Assembly: GCF_900090105.1 (NCBI RefSeq)
Contig: NZ_FMDM01000005.1
Coordinates: forward strand, 407,696 to 471,695
DNA from: Micromonospora humi
Lineage (GTDB): Bacteria > Actinomycetota > Actinomycetes > Mycobacteriales > Micromonosporaceae
DNA: 64,000 nucleotides
Direction of reading: 5' to 3'
Shown here: piece after piece, positions 25,487-34,315 of the stretch
Layout of the letters: each line of letters starts with the position of its first letter
How positions within the stretch are numbered: the first letter of the stretch is position 1
Made by a program: the position numbers and the translations under genes
The notes under the pieces: model-generated
Database searches by the model: none
What the model was told of the DNA's origin: nothing
What the model saw: the letters and a program-made list of their open reading frames with translations, nothing else

Positions 25487-25559
25487 TGCCCCCAACGGGA
25501 TTCGAACCCGTGCTACCGCCTTGAAAGGGCGGCGTCCTGGGCCGCTAGACGATGAGGGC
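25487..25559 (-). tRNA. tRNA-Glu (TTC)
   Basis: The minus strand gives acceptor GCCCTCA/TGGGGGC, the anticodon loop CTTTCAA (anticodon TTC) on a CCGCC/GGCGG stem, and T-arm ACGGG TTCGAAT CCCGT. It is the first tRNA of a Glu-Asp-Phe cluster, an arrangement common in actinomycetes. Confidence 0.97.
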
Positions 25560-25619
25560 GGCCCCGCCATCATTGCACACTCGCAACTTCAAGCGGACTT
25601 GCTCCCATCCGGCCCCGCC

Positions 25620-25649
25620 GGAGGCATGAGAAGCATATGCCATGCCTCC
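25620..25649 (-). terminator. Terminator of the polysaccharide deacetylase gene
   Basis: GGAGGCATG (25620-25628) pairs perfectly with CATGCCTCC (25641-25649), a 9-bp stem with a 12-nt loop, 65 bp beyond the deacetylase stop on the minus strand. Confidence 0.55.
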
Positions 25650-25714
25650 TCGGACGACCAAACCGGTATGGCAGCAGGCGCATCGTCGGGAGAAGCTCCA
25701 GCTCAGTGGCGGTT

Positions 25715-26506
25715 TCACCGCAGCCGGACGATGCCGTACCGCCGCTTGAGATCCGGGATCAGGTGCCGGCAGGCGGCCATCGTCTGGGTCCGGTCGCCGC
25801 CTGCGTCGTGCATCAGCACGACCGATCCGTGGTGGCTGGCCGACTCCACCCGCTTGATGATCTTCTTGGCCGGCGGGTGGTCCCAGTCCTGCGGGTCCAC
25901 GCTCCAGTGCAGCGGACGCAGCCCCAGCTGCCGGGCGACGGTGAGTTCCTCGGCCGTCCACCGGCCGCCGGGCTGCCGGAACCAGGTGATCGGCGCGTTC
26001 GGCGCGGCGGCGTGGATGGCCCGGTTCGTGCGTTCCAGGTCGGCCCGGATCTCGGCGAGCGGGCGCCGGCCGAGGTCCACGTCGTGCCGCCAGCTGTGGT
26101 TGCAGAGCTGGTGACCCTCGCGGACGATCTGGGCCACCAGCTCCGGGTGGCGCTTGGCCTGCCGGCCGACCACACAGAACGTCGCGGTGACGTGGGCCGC
26201 CCGGAGCTGGGCCAGAATCTGCGGCGTGTAGCGCGGGTCCGGCCCGTCGTCGAAGGTGAGCGCTACCCCGGGGCTCCCGCTGCGCCGGTGCAGCCCGGCC
26301 GGGAGCTTCTTGGGCAGCGGCCGCAGCTTCGGCTTGGCCGGCGGGGTGGTGCGGGTGGGCTTCGGTTTCGGGCTGGGGGTCGGTTTCGGCACGGCCGAGG
26401 CCGACGGCGGGGCGGCGACCTTCTGCGGGGTCTTGCCCGGGCCGCCGCAGCCGGTGACGAGGAGCACCAGGCCGAGCGCGAACACCACAACGGTGCGTGG
26501 ACGCAT
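25715..26506 (-). CDS. Polysaccharide deacetylase family lipoprotein (NodB fold)
   Basis: The 263-residue protein begins with a lipoprotein signal ending LVTGC (C20). A Pro/Lys/Thr-rich spacer follows that would cross the wall, and then a NodB domain. The domain shows the metal and catalytic motifs TFDDGPD, the His pair in NHSWRHD, RQPGGRW, and the terminal LMHDAGGDR with its His. It should deacetylate cell-wall N-acetylated sugars (peptidoglycan or wall polysaccharide) outside the membrane. ATG 26506 is preceded by GGGAGCG. It stands alone next to the carotenoid cluster. Confidence 0.92.
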   Translation of the reverse strand: MRPRTVVVFALGLVLLVTGCGGPGKTPQKVAAPPSASAVPKPTPSPKPKPTRTTPPAKPKLRPLPKKLPAGLHRRSGSPGVALTFDDGPDPRYTPQILAQLRAAHVTATFCVVGRQAKRHPELVAQIVREGHQLCNHSWRHDVDLGRRPLAEIRADLERTNRAIHAAAPNAPITWFRQPGGRWTAEELTVARQLGLRPLHWSVDPQDWDHPPAKKIIKRVESASHHGSVVLMHDAGGDRTQTMAACRHLIPDLKRRYGIVRLR

Positions 26507-26583
26507 CTGTCGCTCCCGGAGGGGTCGGGTCAGACGGACTTTCCGACCGTAGTGGACGACACCCTCCGAGCGGGAGGCCCCCC

Positions 26584-27531
26584 TCAGCCCGCCGTCGACT
26601 GATCCAGCGAATCCCGGACCGCGACGGCCAGCGAGAGCGCCTCGGCCAGGTCGACCGGTCGGACCACTCCGGCCGGCAGGGAGTCGGCCCGCCAGCCCGG
26701 CCCGGCGGCGAGCGCCAGCAGTGGCCGGCGTGGAACGGCCAGCAGCGCGGCGAGCTGGTGCGGGTCGGCCGTGGCGCGGGTGTGGGACCAGAGCACCACG
26801 GCCGCCGGCCCGGTCCGGTTGACCGCCTCGACGAGGGCGGCCACCGGCACCCGGGCACCGAGCATCCGGTAGCTCACCCCGGCCTCGGCCAGCGCGGCGG
26901 CCAGCGCCTCGAGCGGCAGCGAGTGCTGCTCCTCGTCGGCGCAGGAGAGCAGGATCCGGGGCGGTCCGACGCTGGGATGCGCCCGGGCCACCGAGGCGAA
27001 CGCCTCGGACACGCACCGCGACATGAGGTGTTCCACCTCGATCAGCCCGGCGGTGGCGGCGTGCCGTTCCCCGATGCCGGCGAGCACCGGCCGGAGCAGC
27101 CCCTCCCAGGTCGCCACCACGCCGTCCGTGGCCAGCGCGTCGGCGATGGTGCGACCGATCGTCACCGAGTCCAGTCGCATGGCGGCCCGGGCCAGGCCGC
27201 GGGCGACCGGCCCGGCCCGGCCGACCGGAATGGTGGTGCCGCCGCCGTCCCGGACCGTGGGCACACCGGCCTTCAGCCCGAGCCGCTCGGGCGGCAGCAC
27301 GGCCGGCGCCTGCCGGGCCCAGCGCGCCGCCTCGGCGGGCGCGATCCCCTCGGCGGTGAGCCGTCGCATGATCTCCAGGCGGGCGAGGTCGGCCGGCGTG
27401 TAGCGCCGGTGGTGACCCGGCACGTGTTCGCTGGGACCGAGGCCGTAGCGCTGGTGCCAGGTTCGCAGCGTGGTGACCGCCACACCCAGTCGGCGCGCGA
27501 CGGCCCCCGCGCTCAGCGCCTCATCGGCCAC
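26584..27531 (-). CDS. LitR/CarH-type MerR regulator with cobalamin-binding domain
   Basis: The 315-residue protein combines a MerR winged helix (LSAGAVARRLGVAVTTLRTWHQRYGLGPS, 6-34), a B12-binding four-helix bundle (about 105-180) and a Rossmann B12 domain (about 190-305). The lower axial ligand is retained as H203 in EEQHSLP. The CarH photosensor motif W-x9-EH appears here as H157-x9-E167-H168, with His replacing the Trp that caps adenosylcobalamin. LitR/CarH repress carotenoid genes in the dark and release DNA when light breaks the Co-C bond. GTG 27531 overlaps idi, so the regulator is the last gene of the idi-crtI-crtE operon direction, consistent with autoregulation. Confidence 0.9.
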   Translation of the reverse strand: MADEALSAGAVARRLGVAVTTLRTWHQRYGLGPSEHVPGHHRRYTPADLARLEIMRRLTAEGIAPAEAARWARQAPAVLPPERLGLKAGVPTVRDGGGTTIPVGRAGPVARGLARAAMRLDSVTIGRTIADALATDGVVATWEGLLRPVLAGIGERHAATAGLIEVEHLMSRCVSEAFASVARAHPSVGPPRILLSCADEEQHSLPLEALAAALAEAGVSYRMLGARVPVAALVEAVNRTGPAAVVLWSHTRATADPHQLAALLAVPRRPLLALAAGPGWRADSLPAGVVRPVDLAEALSLAVAVRDSLDQSTAG

Positions 27532-28141
27532 CCGACCGCTCCGGTGCCTCGGTGGCCGGCGCGCCGGACCGGGTCGGCCCGGCCGGCGTGCCCGACCGGG
27601 ACGGCTGGGCCGGATGCAGCAGCCGGTTCACCACGCCCCCCAGCCAGGGTGCGTATGCGCGGGGGTCGGCGTCGAGGTCGGCCGACACCGCGCCCGGGTC
27701 GACCCAGCGCAGCTCGGCCACCTCGTCCGGGTCGGGCCGGAGGGCCACGTCGGCGGGGACGTCGGCACGCAGCACGTGGTCGTACTCGAACTCGACCCGG
27801 CCGGTGGCCGGGTCCTCGGCGTAGTAGAGGTAGACCCCCACCTCGGCCAGGTCGACCGGGTCGAGGCCGAGCTCCTCGGCGAGCCGACGGTTGGCCGCCT
27901 CGGTCAGCGACTGGCCGGGCAGCGGGTGCCCGCAGCAGGAGTTGGCCCAACGCAGCGGGAATCGGGTCTTGACCGCGGCCCGCTGCTGGAGCAGGACCCG
28001 ACCGGCGGGGTCGACCAGGAGCACCGAGAAGGCCCGGTGCAGCCGGCCGGGCGGCTGGTGCGCGGTGGCCACGGTGGTCTCGCCGACCACCCGGCCGCCG
28101 TCGTCCACCAGCTCGACCAGGTGGTCCTCCCGTGCCGTCAC
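27521..28141 (-). CDS. idi: Isopentenyl-diphosphate delta-isomerase, type 1
   Basis: The 206-residue Nudix-fold enzyme interconverts IPP and DMAPP, feeding the carotenoid pathway. It shows the catalytic Cys in NSCCGHP (about C69/C70), the Nudix-like helix EAANRRLAEELGL, and the metal/Glu segment FEYDHVL. The C-terminal 30 residues are disordered. GTG 28141 overlaps the crtI stop (GTGA). It is part of a coupled crtE-crtI-idi-litR series. Confidence 0.94.
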   Translation of the reverse strand: MTAREDHLVELVDDGGRVVGETTVATAHQPPGRLHRAFSVLLVDPAGRVLLQQRAAVKTRFPLRWANSCCGHPLPGQSLTEAANRRLAEELGLDPVDLAEVGVYLYYAEDPATGRVEFEYDHVLRADVPADVALRPDPDEVAELRWVDPGAVSADLDADPRAYAPWLGGVVNRLLHPAQPSRSGTPAGPTRSGAPATEAPERSGGR

Positions 28142-29646
28142 GAGATGTGCCCGGTGATCCGGGAGGCGGCCAGCTTGCCGCTGATCAGCACCATCGGTAC
28201 GCCCACGCCGGGCTGGGTGCCGGAGCCGACGAAGACCACGTTGCCCAGCGTCCGGTGCAGGTTCGACGGGCGGAACGGGCCGGTCTGGAAGAGGCTGTGC
28301 GCGGCGGCGAACGGGGTGCCGGCGGCCATGCCCTGCGCCGCCCAGTCGGCCGGGGTGACCGTGCGCAGCACCTCGATGCCCTCGCCGAAGCCGACGTAGC
28401 CGCGCTCCTCCAGGGTGCCGACGAGTTGCTGGGTATAGCGCTCGGTGAGGTCGCCGGACCAGTCGAACGGCGCCCGGTCCAGGTTCGGCACCGGAGCCAG
28501 CACGTAGTAGGTGTGCTTCCCGGCCGGGGCCACCGACGGGTCGGTGCGGCTCGGGTTCGTCACCAGCAGCGACGGGTCGGTCATCAGCTCGCCTCGCCGG
28601 ATCACCTCGTCGAACGTGCCCTTCCAGGCCCGTCCGAAGTGGATGTTGTGGTGGGCGATCTTGCCATAGCCCTGCTTCGAGCCGACGTGCAGCACCACGC
28701 AGGACGGCGAGTAGGTGAGCTTGCGCTGCCGGCTCTCCGGCAGCAGCTCCTGGTAGGCGACCGGCAGATCCGGGTTGAGCACCACCACGTCGGCCGGGAC
28801 GAACTCGCCGTCGGCGGTGACCACACCGGTGGCGCGCCCGTGCGCGGTCTCCACCCGGCTCACCGTGGTGCCGTAGCGGATCTGCACGCCGTGCTTCTCG
28901 GCCGCGCCGGCCATGCCGCGGGAGACCGCGTGGATGCCGCCGCGCGGGAAGCTCACCCCGGCCACCGAGTCGAGGTACGCGATGACGGTGTAGATGGCCA
29001 GCGCGTCGTGCGGCGACAGGCCCGCGTACATCGCCTGGAAGGAGAAGATCCGCTGGGTACGCGGGTCGCGGAAGAACTGGTTGATCTTCGTCTGGAGTCG
29101 CCGGAAGGCACCGTTGGCGAACAGCTTCAGCAGGTTGCCGGTGAGCAGGTCGGTCGGCGCGTCCAGGTTGCGGTCGATGAAGTCGGCCCGCTCCCACTTC
29201 CACAGGTTTCGGGCGTAGTCGACGAAGCGCAGGTAGCCGTCCGCCTCGCGGGGGCCGCAGACGCGGGCGATCTCGGCGGCCATCCGGGTGGTGTCGGTGA
29301 TGACGTCCAGCGTCGACCCGTCCGGGTAGTAGGCCCGGTAGGCCGGGTCGAGCGGGGTCAGGTCGAGCCAGTCGGTCAGCTCCTCGCCGACCGCGCCGAG
29401 CGCCTCGGCGATCAGGTCGGGCATGGTGAGGACGGTCGGACCGGTGTCGAACTCGTACCCGTCGACGCTGAGTCGGCCGGCGCGCCCGCCCGGCACCGGC
29501 TCGCGCTCCAGCACTGTCACCTGCCGGCCGCTGCCCGCCAGGTGCAGCGCGCAGGCCAGCCCACCCAGCCCGGCGCCGACCACGACCACCCGGTCGGTCC
29601 GTCCGTTGACGGTGCGCATTCCGGCTCCCTTGTTCAGATTGCTCAT
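28138..29646 (-). CDS. crtI: Phytoene desaturase (CrtI family)
   Basis: The 502-residue FAD enzyme desaturates phytoene towards lycopene. The FAD-binding GAGLGGLACALHLA lies near residue 24, followed by GGRAGRLSVDGYEFDTGPTVL. The family's C-terminal signature (VGSGTQPGVGVPMVLISGKLAA) is intact. ATG 29646 shares one base with the crtE stop (TGATG). An internal ATG ten codons later is an alternative start closer to the FAD motif. The number of desaturations cannot be predicted from the sequence. Confidence 0.96.
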   Translation of the reverse strand: MSNLNKGAGMRTVNGRTDRVVVVGAGLGGLACALHLAGSGRQVTVLEREPVPGGRAGRLSVDGYEFDTGPTVLTMPDLIAEALGAVGEELTDWLDLTPLDPAYRAYYPDGSTLDVITDTTRMAAEIARVCGPREADGYLRFVDYARNLWKWERADFIDRNLDAPTDLLTGNLLKLFANGAFRRLQTKINQFFRDPRTQRIFSFQAMYAGLSPHDALAIYTVIAYLDSVAGVSFPRGGIHAVSRGMAGAAEKHGVQIRYGTTVSRVETAHGRATGVVTADGEFVPADVVVLNPDLPVAYQELLPESRQRKLTYSPSCVVLHVGSKQGYGKIAHHNIHFGRAWKGTFDEVIRRGELMTDPSLLVTNPSRTDPSVAPAGKHTYYVLAPVPNLDRAPFDWSGDLTERYTQQLVGTLEERGYVGFGEGIEVLRTVTPADWAAQGMAAGTPFAAAHSLFQTGPFRPSNLHRTLGNVVFVGSGTQPGVGVPMVLISGKLAASRITGHIS

Positions 29647-30800
29647 CAGGACCGCCGCGCGGTGGCGGCGGTGGCGAGGCCGGTCAGCGCGGTGCGCGCC
29701 GTCTCGTCGATCGGTGCGGTGTCGAGCGCGGCCAGCGCGTCGGTCACCCGTTCGGAGATCATCCGCTCGACCTGGGCGGTGGCCCCGGTCTCCCGGACCA
29801 GGTCGGCCAGCCGGGCCACCTCGCCCGCGCCGGTGACCGAGCCGGCCCGGTCCAACGCGTGGCGCTGGGCCGGGTCGGCGAGCTGCCGGGCCAGCATCAG
29901 CAGCGCGGTCGGCTTGCCGGTGCGCAGGTCGTCGCCGGCCGGCTTGCCGGTGGTAGCCGGGTCGCCGTAGACGCCGAGCAGGTCGTCGCGGAGCTGGAAC
30001 GCCTCGCCGACGGCCAGCCCGTAGCGGGTGTACGCGGCGATCAGCGGGCCGTCCGCGTCGACGCCGGCCAGGCAGGCGCCGAAGAGCAGCGGTCGCTGGA
30101 CGGTGTAGCTGGCGGTCTTGTAGCGGGCCACCCGCAGCGCCCGGTCGACCGACCAGTTCGCCGCGTCGTTCTCGCCGAGTACGTCCAGGAACTGCCCGGC
30201 GACCGTCTCCACCCGCATCTGGTCGTAGCAGCGGCGCACGTCGAGCAGCCGGTCGGCCGGCACGGCGGCGTGTGCCATCAGCCGGTCGGCCCAGACCATG
30301 CAGAGGTCGCCGATGAGCACGGCGATCGCCTCGCCGTAGCGGTCGGGGTCACCGGTGTGCCCGGCCGACCGGTGTCGCGCGGCGGCGGCGCGGTGTGCGG
30401 TGGGCCGGCCGCGCCGGGTGTCGGAGGCGTCCATGACGTCGTCGTGCACCAGCGCGAACGTGTGCAGCAGCTCCAGCGCGGCGAGGGCGGGCAGCACCGA
30501 GGGCAGCGGGCCGTCGCCGCCGACCACGCCGCGCCAGCCCCAGTAGGCGAAGGTGGGGCGCACCCGCTTGCCGCCGGCCAGCACGGCGTCGCGCGCTGTC
30601 GCGGCGAAACCACCCATCGCTGCGTCGATCTCGGTGAGTGAGTCGACTTCGGCGGCCAGGAACGCGGCGAGCGTGTCGTCGACGCCGGTGATCAGGTCCT
30701 TCGTGAACGCGGCCAGCACGCCGTTGACCGGATCGTCCGTCGCTTCCGGCTGCGCCGGCGCGACGCGGAGCGCATTACCCGCAACTGCGTCGTTGGCCAT
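29646..30800 (-). CDS. crtE: Geranylgeranyl diphosphate synthase (polyprenyl synthetase)
   Basis: The 384-residue prenyltransferase has the first aspartate-rich motif HDDVMD (D120-D124), the second motif FQLRDDLLG (D272-D273), and GGKRVRP upstream. It makes GGPP for the phytoene synthase encoded divergently. ATG 30800 is followed by a 30-residue leader before the fold. The position at the head of the crtI-idi-litR direction, directly opposite crtB, supports the carotenoid assignment over other chain-length synthases. Confidence 0.94.
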   Translation of the reverse strand: MANDAVAGNALRVAPAQPEATDDPVNGVLAAFTKDLITGVDDTLAAFLAAEVDSLTEIDAAMGGFAATARDAVLAGGKRVRPTFAYWGWRGVVGGDGPLPSVLPALAALELLHTFALVHDDVMDASDTRRGRPTAHRAAAARHRSAGHTGDPDRYGEAIAVLIGDLCMVWADRLMAHAAVPADRLLDVRRCYDQMRVETVAGQFLDVLGENDAANWSVDRALRVARYKTASYTVQRPLLFGACLAGVDADGPLIAAYTRYGLAVGEAFQLRDDLLGVYGDPATTGKPAGDDLRTGKPTALLMLARQLADPAQRHALDRAGSVTGAGEVARLADLVRETGATAQVERMISERVTDALAALDTAPIDETARTALTGLATAATARRS

Positions 30801-30812
30801 GAGGGGGAGCGT

Positions 30813-30849
30813 ACCCTAGGGTTACGAGTTGCGTCGATTGCTGCGTCGA
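30813..30849. promoter_or_regulatory. Candidate light-regulatory sites between crtE and crtB
   Basis: The 65-bp divergent spacer holds ACCCTAGGGT (30813-30822), a perfect 10-bp palindrome. It also holds two direct TGCGTCGA repeats (30830-30837 and 30842-30849) with a 12-bp period. MerR-type CarA/CarH/LitR proteins bind tandem direct repeats, so these are reasonable operator candidates. Variants of the repeat also occur in the crtE coding start (for example TGCGTCGT at 30786-30793), which weakens the case. Confidence 0.4.
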
Positions 30850-30865
30850 AAACCGAGGAGGGCCG

Positions 30866-31792
30866 GTGGACACGGATCTCACCGCTGCCTATGACCGTTG
30901 CCGCGAGCTGCACCGGCGTCACGGCCGTACCTACTATCTCGCCACCCGGCTGCTCCCCGCTTGGAAACGGCGGCATGTGCACGCCCTCTACGGGTTCACC
31001 CGGTACGCGGACGAGATCGTCGACCGCACCGAGGACCTGCCGCCCGCCGAGCGCGCCGCCCGGCTGCGCGAGTGGTCCGACCGCTTCGTCGCCGGCCTGC
31101 ACGGTGCGTCGGTCGACGACCCGCTGCTCCCCGCCGTGCTGCACACCATCGCCGTGTTCGACCTGGACCGCGACGACTTCGCGTCGTTCCTGCGCAGCAT
31201 GGCGATGGACCTCACGGTCATGTCGTACCCGACCTACGACGACCTGCTCGACTACATGGAGGGCTCGGCCGCCGTCATCGGCACCATGATGCTGCCGATC
31301 CTGGGCAGCTCCGATCCGGCCGCCGCCCGCGAGCCCGCCCGCCAGCTCGGGTTCGCGTTCCAGCTCACCAACTTCATCCGGGACGTCGCCGAGGACCTCG
31401 ACCGGGGCCGCACCTACCTGCCCGACGAGGACCTGGCCAAGTTCGGCGTCACCCGCGACGACCTGCTCGCCGCCCAGGCCGCCGGGCGCACCACGCCGGC
31501 GATCCGCGAGCTGATCGAGTACGAGGTGACCCGCGCCCAGGCCCACTACCTCGCCGCCGCGCCCGGCATCCCGCTGCTCAACCCCGCCTCGCAGGCCTGC
31601 ATGCGCACCGCGTACGCGCTCTACGGCGGCATCCTCGACGAGGTGGCCGGGCAGGGCTTCGACGTCTTCGTCCGCCGGGCCCTGGTGCCGCAGCGGCGGC
31701 GGATGGCGGTGGCCGCGCGGGCGCTGCTCACCCCGACCGGCACGCCGGTCCAGGTGCCCGGCCCGGCGCTCACCCCGGCCCTGGCCGGATGA
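30866..31792 (+). CDS. crtB: Phytoene synthase (CrtB)
   Basis: The 308-residue squalene/phytoene synthase condenses two GGPP into phytoene. The substrate-binding aspartate motifs are DEIVD (49-53) and RDVAEDLDRGRTYLP in the second half, and YYLATRLLP marks the N-terminal helix. GTG 30866 follows a GAGGAGG ribosome site. The stop overlaps the photolyase ATG (ATGA), so carotenoid synthesis and DNA repair are coexpressed. Confidence 0.95.
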   Translation: MDTDLTAAYDRCRELHRRHGRTYYLATRLLPAWKRRHVHALYGFTRYADEIVDRTEDLPPAERAARLREWSDRFVAGLHGASVDDPLLPAVLHTIAVFDLDRDDFASFLRSMAMDLTVMSYPTYDDLLDYMEGSAAVIGTMMLPILGSSDPAAAREPARQLGFAFQLTNFIRDVAEDLDRGRTYLPDEDLAKFGVTRDDLLAAQAAGRTTPAIRELIEYEVTRAQAHYLAAAPGIPLLNPASQACMRTAYALYGGILDEVAGQGFDVFVRRALVPQRRRMAVAARALLTPTGTPVQVPGPALTPALAG

Positions 31793-33111
31793 CCGAGCGT
31801 ACGGCGGTCGTGCTGTTCACCCGCGACCTGCGGGTGCACGACCACCCGGCGCTGGCCGCCGCCGCCTCGGCGTTCGACCGGGTGGTGCCGCTCTACGTGC
31901 TCGACCCGACGTTGCAGAAGCTCTCCCCGAACCGCACCCGCTTCCTGCACCAGAGCCTGGCCGAGCTGCGCGAGGCGCTCCGCCGGCGCGGCGGTGACCT
32001 GGTGGTCCGGCGCGGCGACCCGGTGACCGAGACGGTCAAGCTGGCCCGCAAGGTGGGCGCCGAGGGCGTCGGGCTCTCCGCCGACGTGACCCGCTACGCC
32101 CACCGGCGGGAACGCCGCCTGCGCGCCGAGTGCGAGCGGCACCGGATGTTCCTGCGGCTCTTCCCCGGGCTGACCATCGTCGAGCCGGGCGCGCTGCGGC
32201 CGGCCGGTGGCGACCACTACCGGGTGTTCAGCCCCTACTTCCGCGCCTGGCAGGGCGTCGAGCTGCGGGCGGAGCTGGCCGCGCCGAAACGGATCCGGCT
32301 GCCCGACGGCGTCGACCCGGGCCGACTGCCGGAACCGCCGAAGGGCGACAGCCCGGACGCCGCCGAGGGCGGGGAGAGCGCCGCCCAGCGCCGCCTCAAG
32401 GCGTGGCTGCCCACGCTCGACCGCTACGACGACATCCACGACGACATGGCCGGCGACGACACCTCCCGGCTCAGCCCGTACCTCAGGTGGGGTTGCGTCT
32501 CCCCGCTCGCGGTGGCGAACCGGGCCGGCGACCGGGACGGGCCGTTCGTCCGGCAGCTCTGCTGGCGCGACTTCTACCACCAGGTCGTCGCCGGCTTCCC
32601 CGACCTGACCACGACCGCCTACCGCCGAGGCGCCCGGGAGGACTGGCGGGACGATCCGCACGCGCTGGCGGCCTGGACCGAGGGGCGCACCGGCATGCCG
32701 ATCGTGGACGCCGGCATGCGACAGCTGCGCGCCGAGGGCTGGATGCACAACCGGGCCCGGCTGATCACCGCCGGCTACCTCACCAAGCACCTCGGGCTGG
32801 ACTGGCGGCCCGGGCTGGAGGTCTTCTTCCGGTGGCTGCTCGACGGCGACCGGGTCAACAACTCGGGCAACTGGCAGTGGGTGGCCGGCACCGGCAACGA
32901 CAGCCGCCCCTACCGGGGCTTCAACCCGGTGCGGCAGGCCGAACGCTACGACCCGGACGGCGCGTACGTGCGACGGTGGGTGCCCGAGCTGGAGTCGGTC
33001 GCGGGCAAGGCGGTGCACCAGCCGTGGCGGCTGCCCGACGAGACGCGTCGCACCCTCGACTACCCGCCGCCGCTGGACGTGCCCGGCGCCGACCCGGTCT
33101 GGATGCGCTGA
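31789..33111 (+). CDS. phr: Deoxyribodipyrimidine photolyase
   Basis: This 440-residue flavoprotein repairs cyclobutane pyrimidine dimers with light. The antenna domain begins VVLFTRDLRVHDHPAL. The FAD/DNA domain includes LSPYLRWGCVSP, LCWRDFYHQV, TGMPIVDAGMRQLRAEGWMHNR and the GNWQWVAGTGND loop with FNPVRQAERYDPDG. These are all features of class I CPD photolyases. It is translationally coupled to crtB, matching the light-induced theme of the cluster under a LitR-type sensor. Confidence 0.95.
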   Translation: MTERTAVVLFTRDLRVHDHPALAAAASAFDRVVPLYVLDPTLQKLSPNRTRFLHQSLAELREALRRRGGDLVVRRGDPVTETVKLARKVGAEGVGLSADVTRYAHRRERRLRAECERHRMFLRLFPGLTIVEPGALRPAGGDHYRVFSPYFRAWQGVELRAELAAPKRIRLPDGVDPGRLPEPPKGDSPDAAEGGESAAQRRLKAWLPTLDRYDDIHDDMAGDDTSRLSPYLRWGCVSPLAVANRAGDRDGPFVRQLCWRDFYHQVVAGFPDLTTTAYRRGAREDWRDDPHALAAWTEGRTGMPIVDAGMRQLRAEGWMHNRARLITAGYLTKHLGLDWRPGLEVFFRWLLDGDRVNNSGNWQWVAGTGNDSRPYRGFNPVRQAERYDPDGAYVRRWVPELESVAGKAVHQPWRLPDETRRTLDYPPPLDVPGADPVWMR

Positions 33112-33121
33112 CCGCACCCGG

Positions 33122-34249
33122 TCACAGGCAGGAGTGCAGCGCCTCGGCCAGCTCGTCCACCCGGTCGTGCTCGGCCAGCCGGGCCGTCACGTACGCCAGG
33201 GTGTAGCCGCGCTCCGGGTCGGCCCAGGCGCTGCTGCCGCCGATCCCGCCCATGCCCCAGGTCCCGTCCGGCTCCCACTGCATGCCGAGCGTCCAGTGCG
33301 CCGTCCGGCCCAGCACCAGGTCCTCACCGGCGTACTGCACCCGGGTCGCCTCGGCGACCAGCTCCGGGCCGAACAGACGTACGCCGTCCAGCGTGCCGCC
33401 GGCGAGCAGACCCGCGTAGAGCCGGGCCAGCGCCGACGCGGTGGCGTGCAGGTTCACCGCCGGGATCTCGGCGGCCCGCCAGGCGTCGCCGTTCACCACC
33501 GCCACGTCCCGCCCACCCGGCGGGTTGTCCAGCGCCCGCGCCCGCAGCGAGCCGGGCTCCCCGCGCGTGCGGTCCGGCCAGACCGGATCGGCGTACGACA
33601 GGTCGGCGCACCGCCGCCGGTCCGCCGACCCGAGCCCGAACGCCAGGTCCAGGCGCCACGGACCGGCGATCTCCTCGGCCAGGAAACGCCCCACCGACCG
33701 CCCGTCCACCCGACGGACCAGCTCGCCCACCAGGTGCCCGTACGTCCAGGCGTGCTCGCCCGCGACGGTGCCCGGCGCCCACTCCGGCTCGGCCGCGGCC
33801 AGGTCGGCGCAGAGCAACCCCCAGTCGGTGATCGCCTCGACCGGTCGGGGAACCGGGAACGCGGGCAGCCCGGCGGTGTGGGCGAGCACCTGCCGCACGG
33901 TGGCCGGGGCGCGGAACCCCGGCCAGTACCCGGCCACCGGCGCGTCCAGCTCCACCCGACCCCGGTCGACGAGGAGCAGCAGGCAGAGCGCCACCACCGG
34001 CTTGCCCACCGAGTAGACGTCGACGAGCGTGTCCGGCCGCCATGGCCGGTCCGCTCCGGCGACAGGCACCACCGCGCCGGGTGGGACCGCCGTCCGGGTG
34101 CCGCCCACCAGCTCCACCACCGGGACGCCGTCGAGCCGGACGGACAGCGCCGCGCCGGTCTCCCGGCCGGTGGCGAACAGGTCGTGGAAGGCGTCCCGGA
34201 CCGGGGCGAAGCGCGCGTGCATCGGGTCACGGTAGGCCGTCGTACGCAT
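33122..34249 (-). CDS. Serine hydrolase of the beta-lactamase/EstB esterase family
   Basis: The 375-residue protein has the class C beta-lactamase fold with nucleophile motif SVGK and the Tyr motif in TYGHLVGEL (usual YxN is YGH). A C-terminal GGIGGSSAWADPERG occupies the KTG/HTG position. Missing YxN and KTG favour an esterase or carboxypeptidase-like role over antibiotic hydrolysis. There is no signal peptide, so it is probably cytoplasmic. ATG 34249 is used; ATG 34222 is equally possible and neither has a good ribosome site. It converges on the photolyase gene with a 10-bp gap. Confidence 0.85.
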   Translation of the reverse strand: MRTTAYRDPMHARFAPVRDAFHDLFATGRETGAALSVRLDGVPVVELVGGTRTAVPPGAVVPVAGADRPWRPDTLVDVYSVGKPVVALCLLLLVDRGRVELDAPVAGYWPGFRAPATVRQVLAHTAGLPAFPVPRPVEAITDWGLLCADLAAAEPEWAPGTVAGEHAWTYGHLVGELVRRVDGRSVGRFLAEEIAGPWRLDLAFGLGSADRRRCADLSYADPVWPDRTRGEPGSLRARALDNPPGGRDVAVVNGDAWRAAEIPAVNLHATASALARLYAGLLAGGTLDGVRLFGPELVAEATRVQYAGEDLVLGRTAHWTLGMQWEPDGTWGMGGIGGSSAWADPERGYTLAYVTARLAEHDRVDELAEALHSCL

Positions 34250-34315
34250 TACCGGCGGGGGAATTCCGGCCGGGTCCGGTGGTCGGACGCCCCGGCGGTG
34301 CGGAATGCTGGCGGG

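Noticed and set aside
25230..25559. tRNA cluster as an integration site for the adjacent arsenic genes
   Set aside because: No duplicated tRNA end, integrase or composition shift was found, and the tRNAs are intact.
33122..34249. Annotation as an antibiotic-resistance beta-lactamase
   Set aside because: There is no signal peptide, and the YxN and KTG motifs are not intact; an esterase-like hydrolase is more likely.
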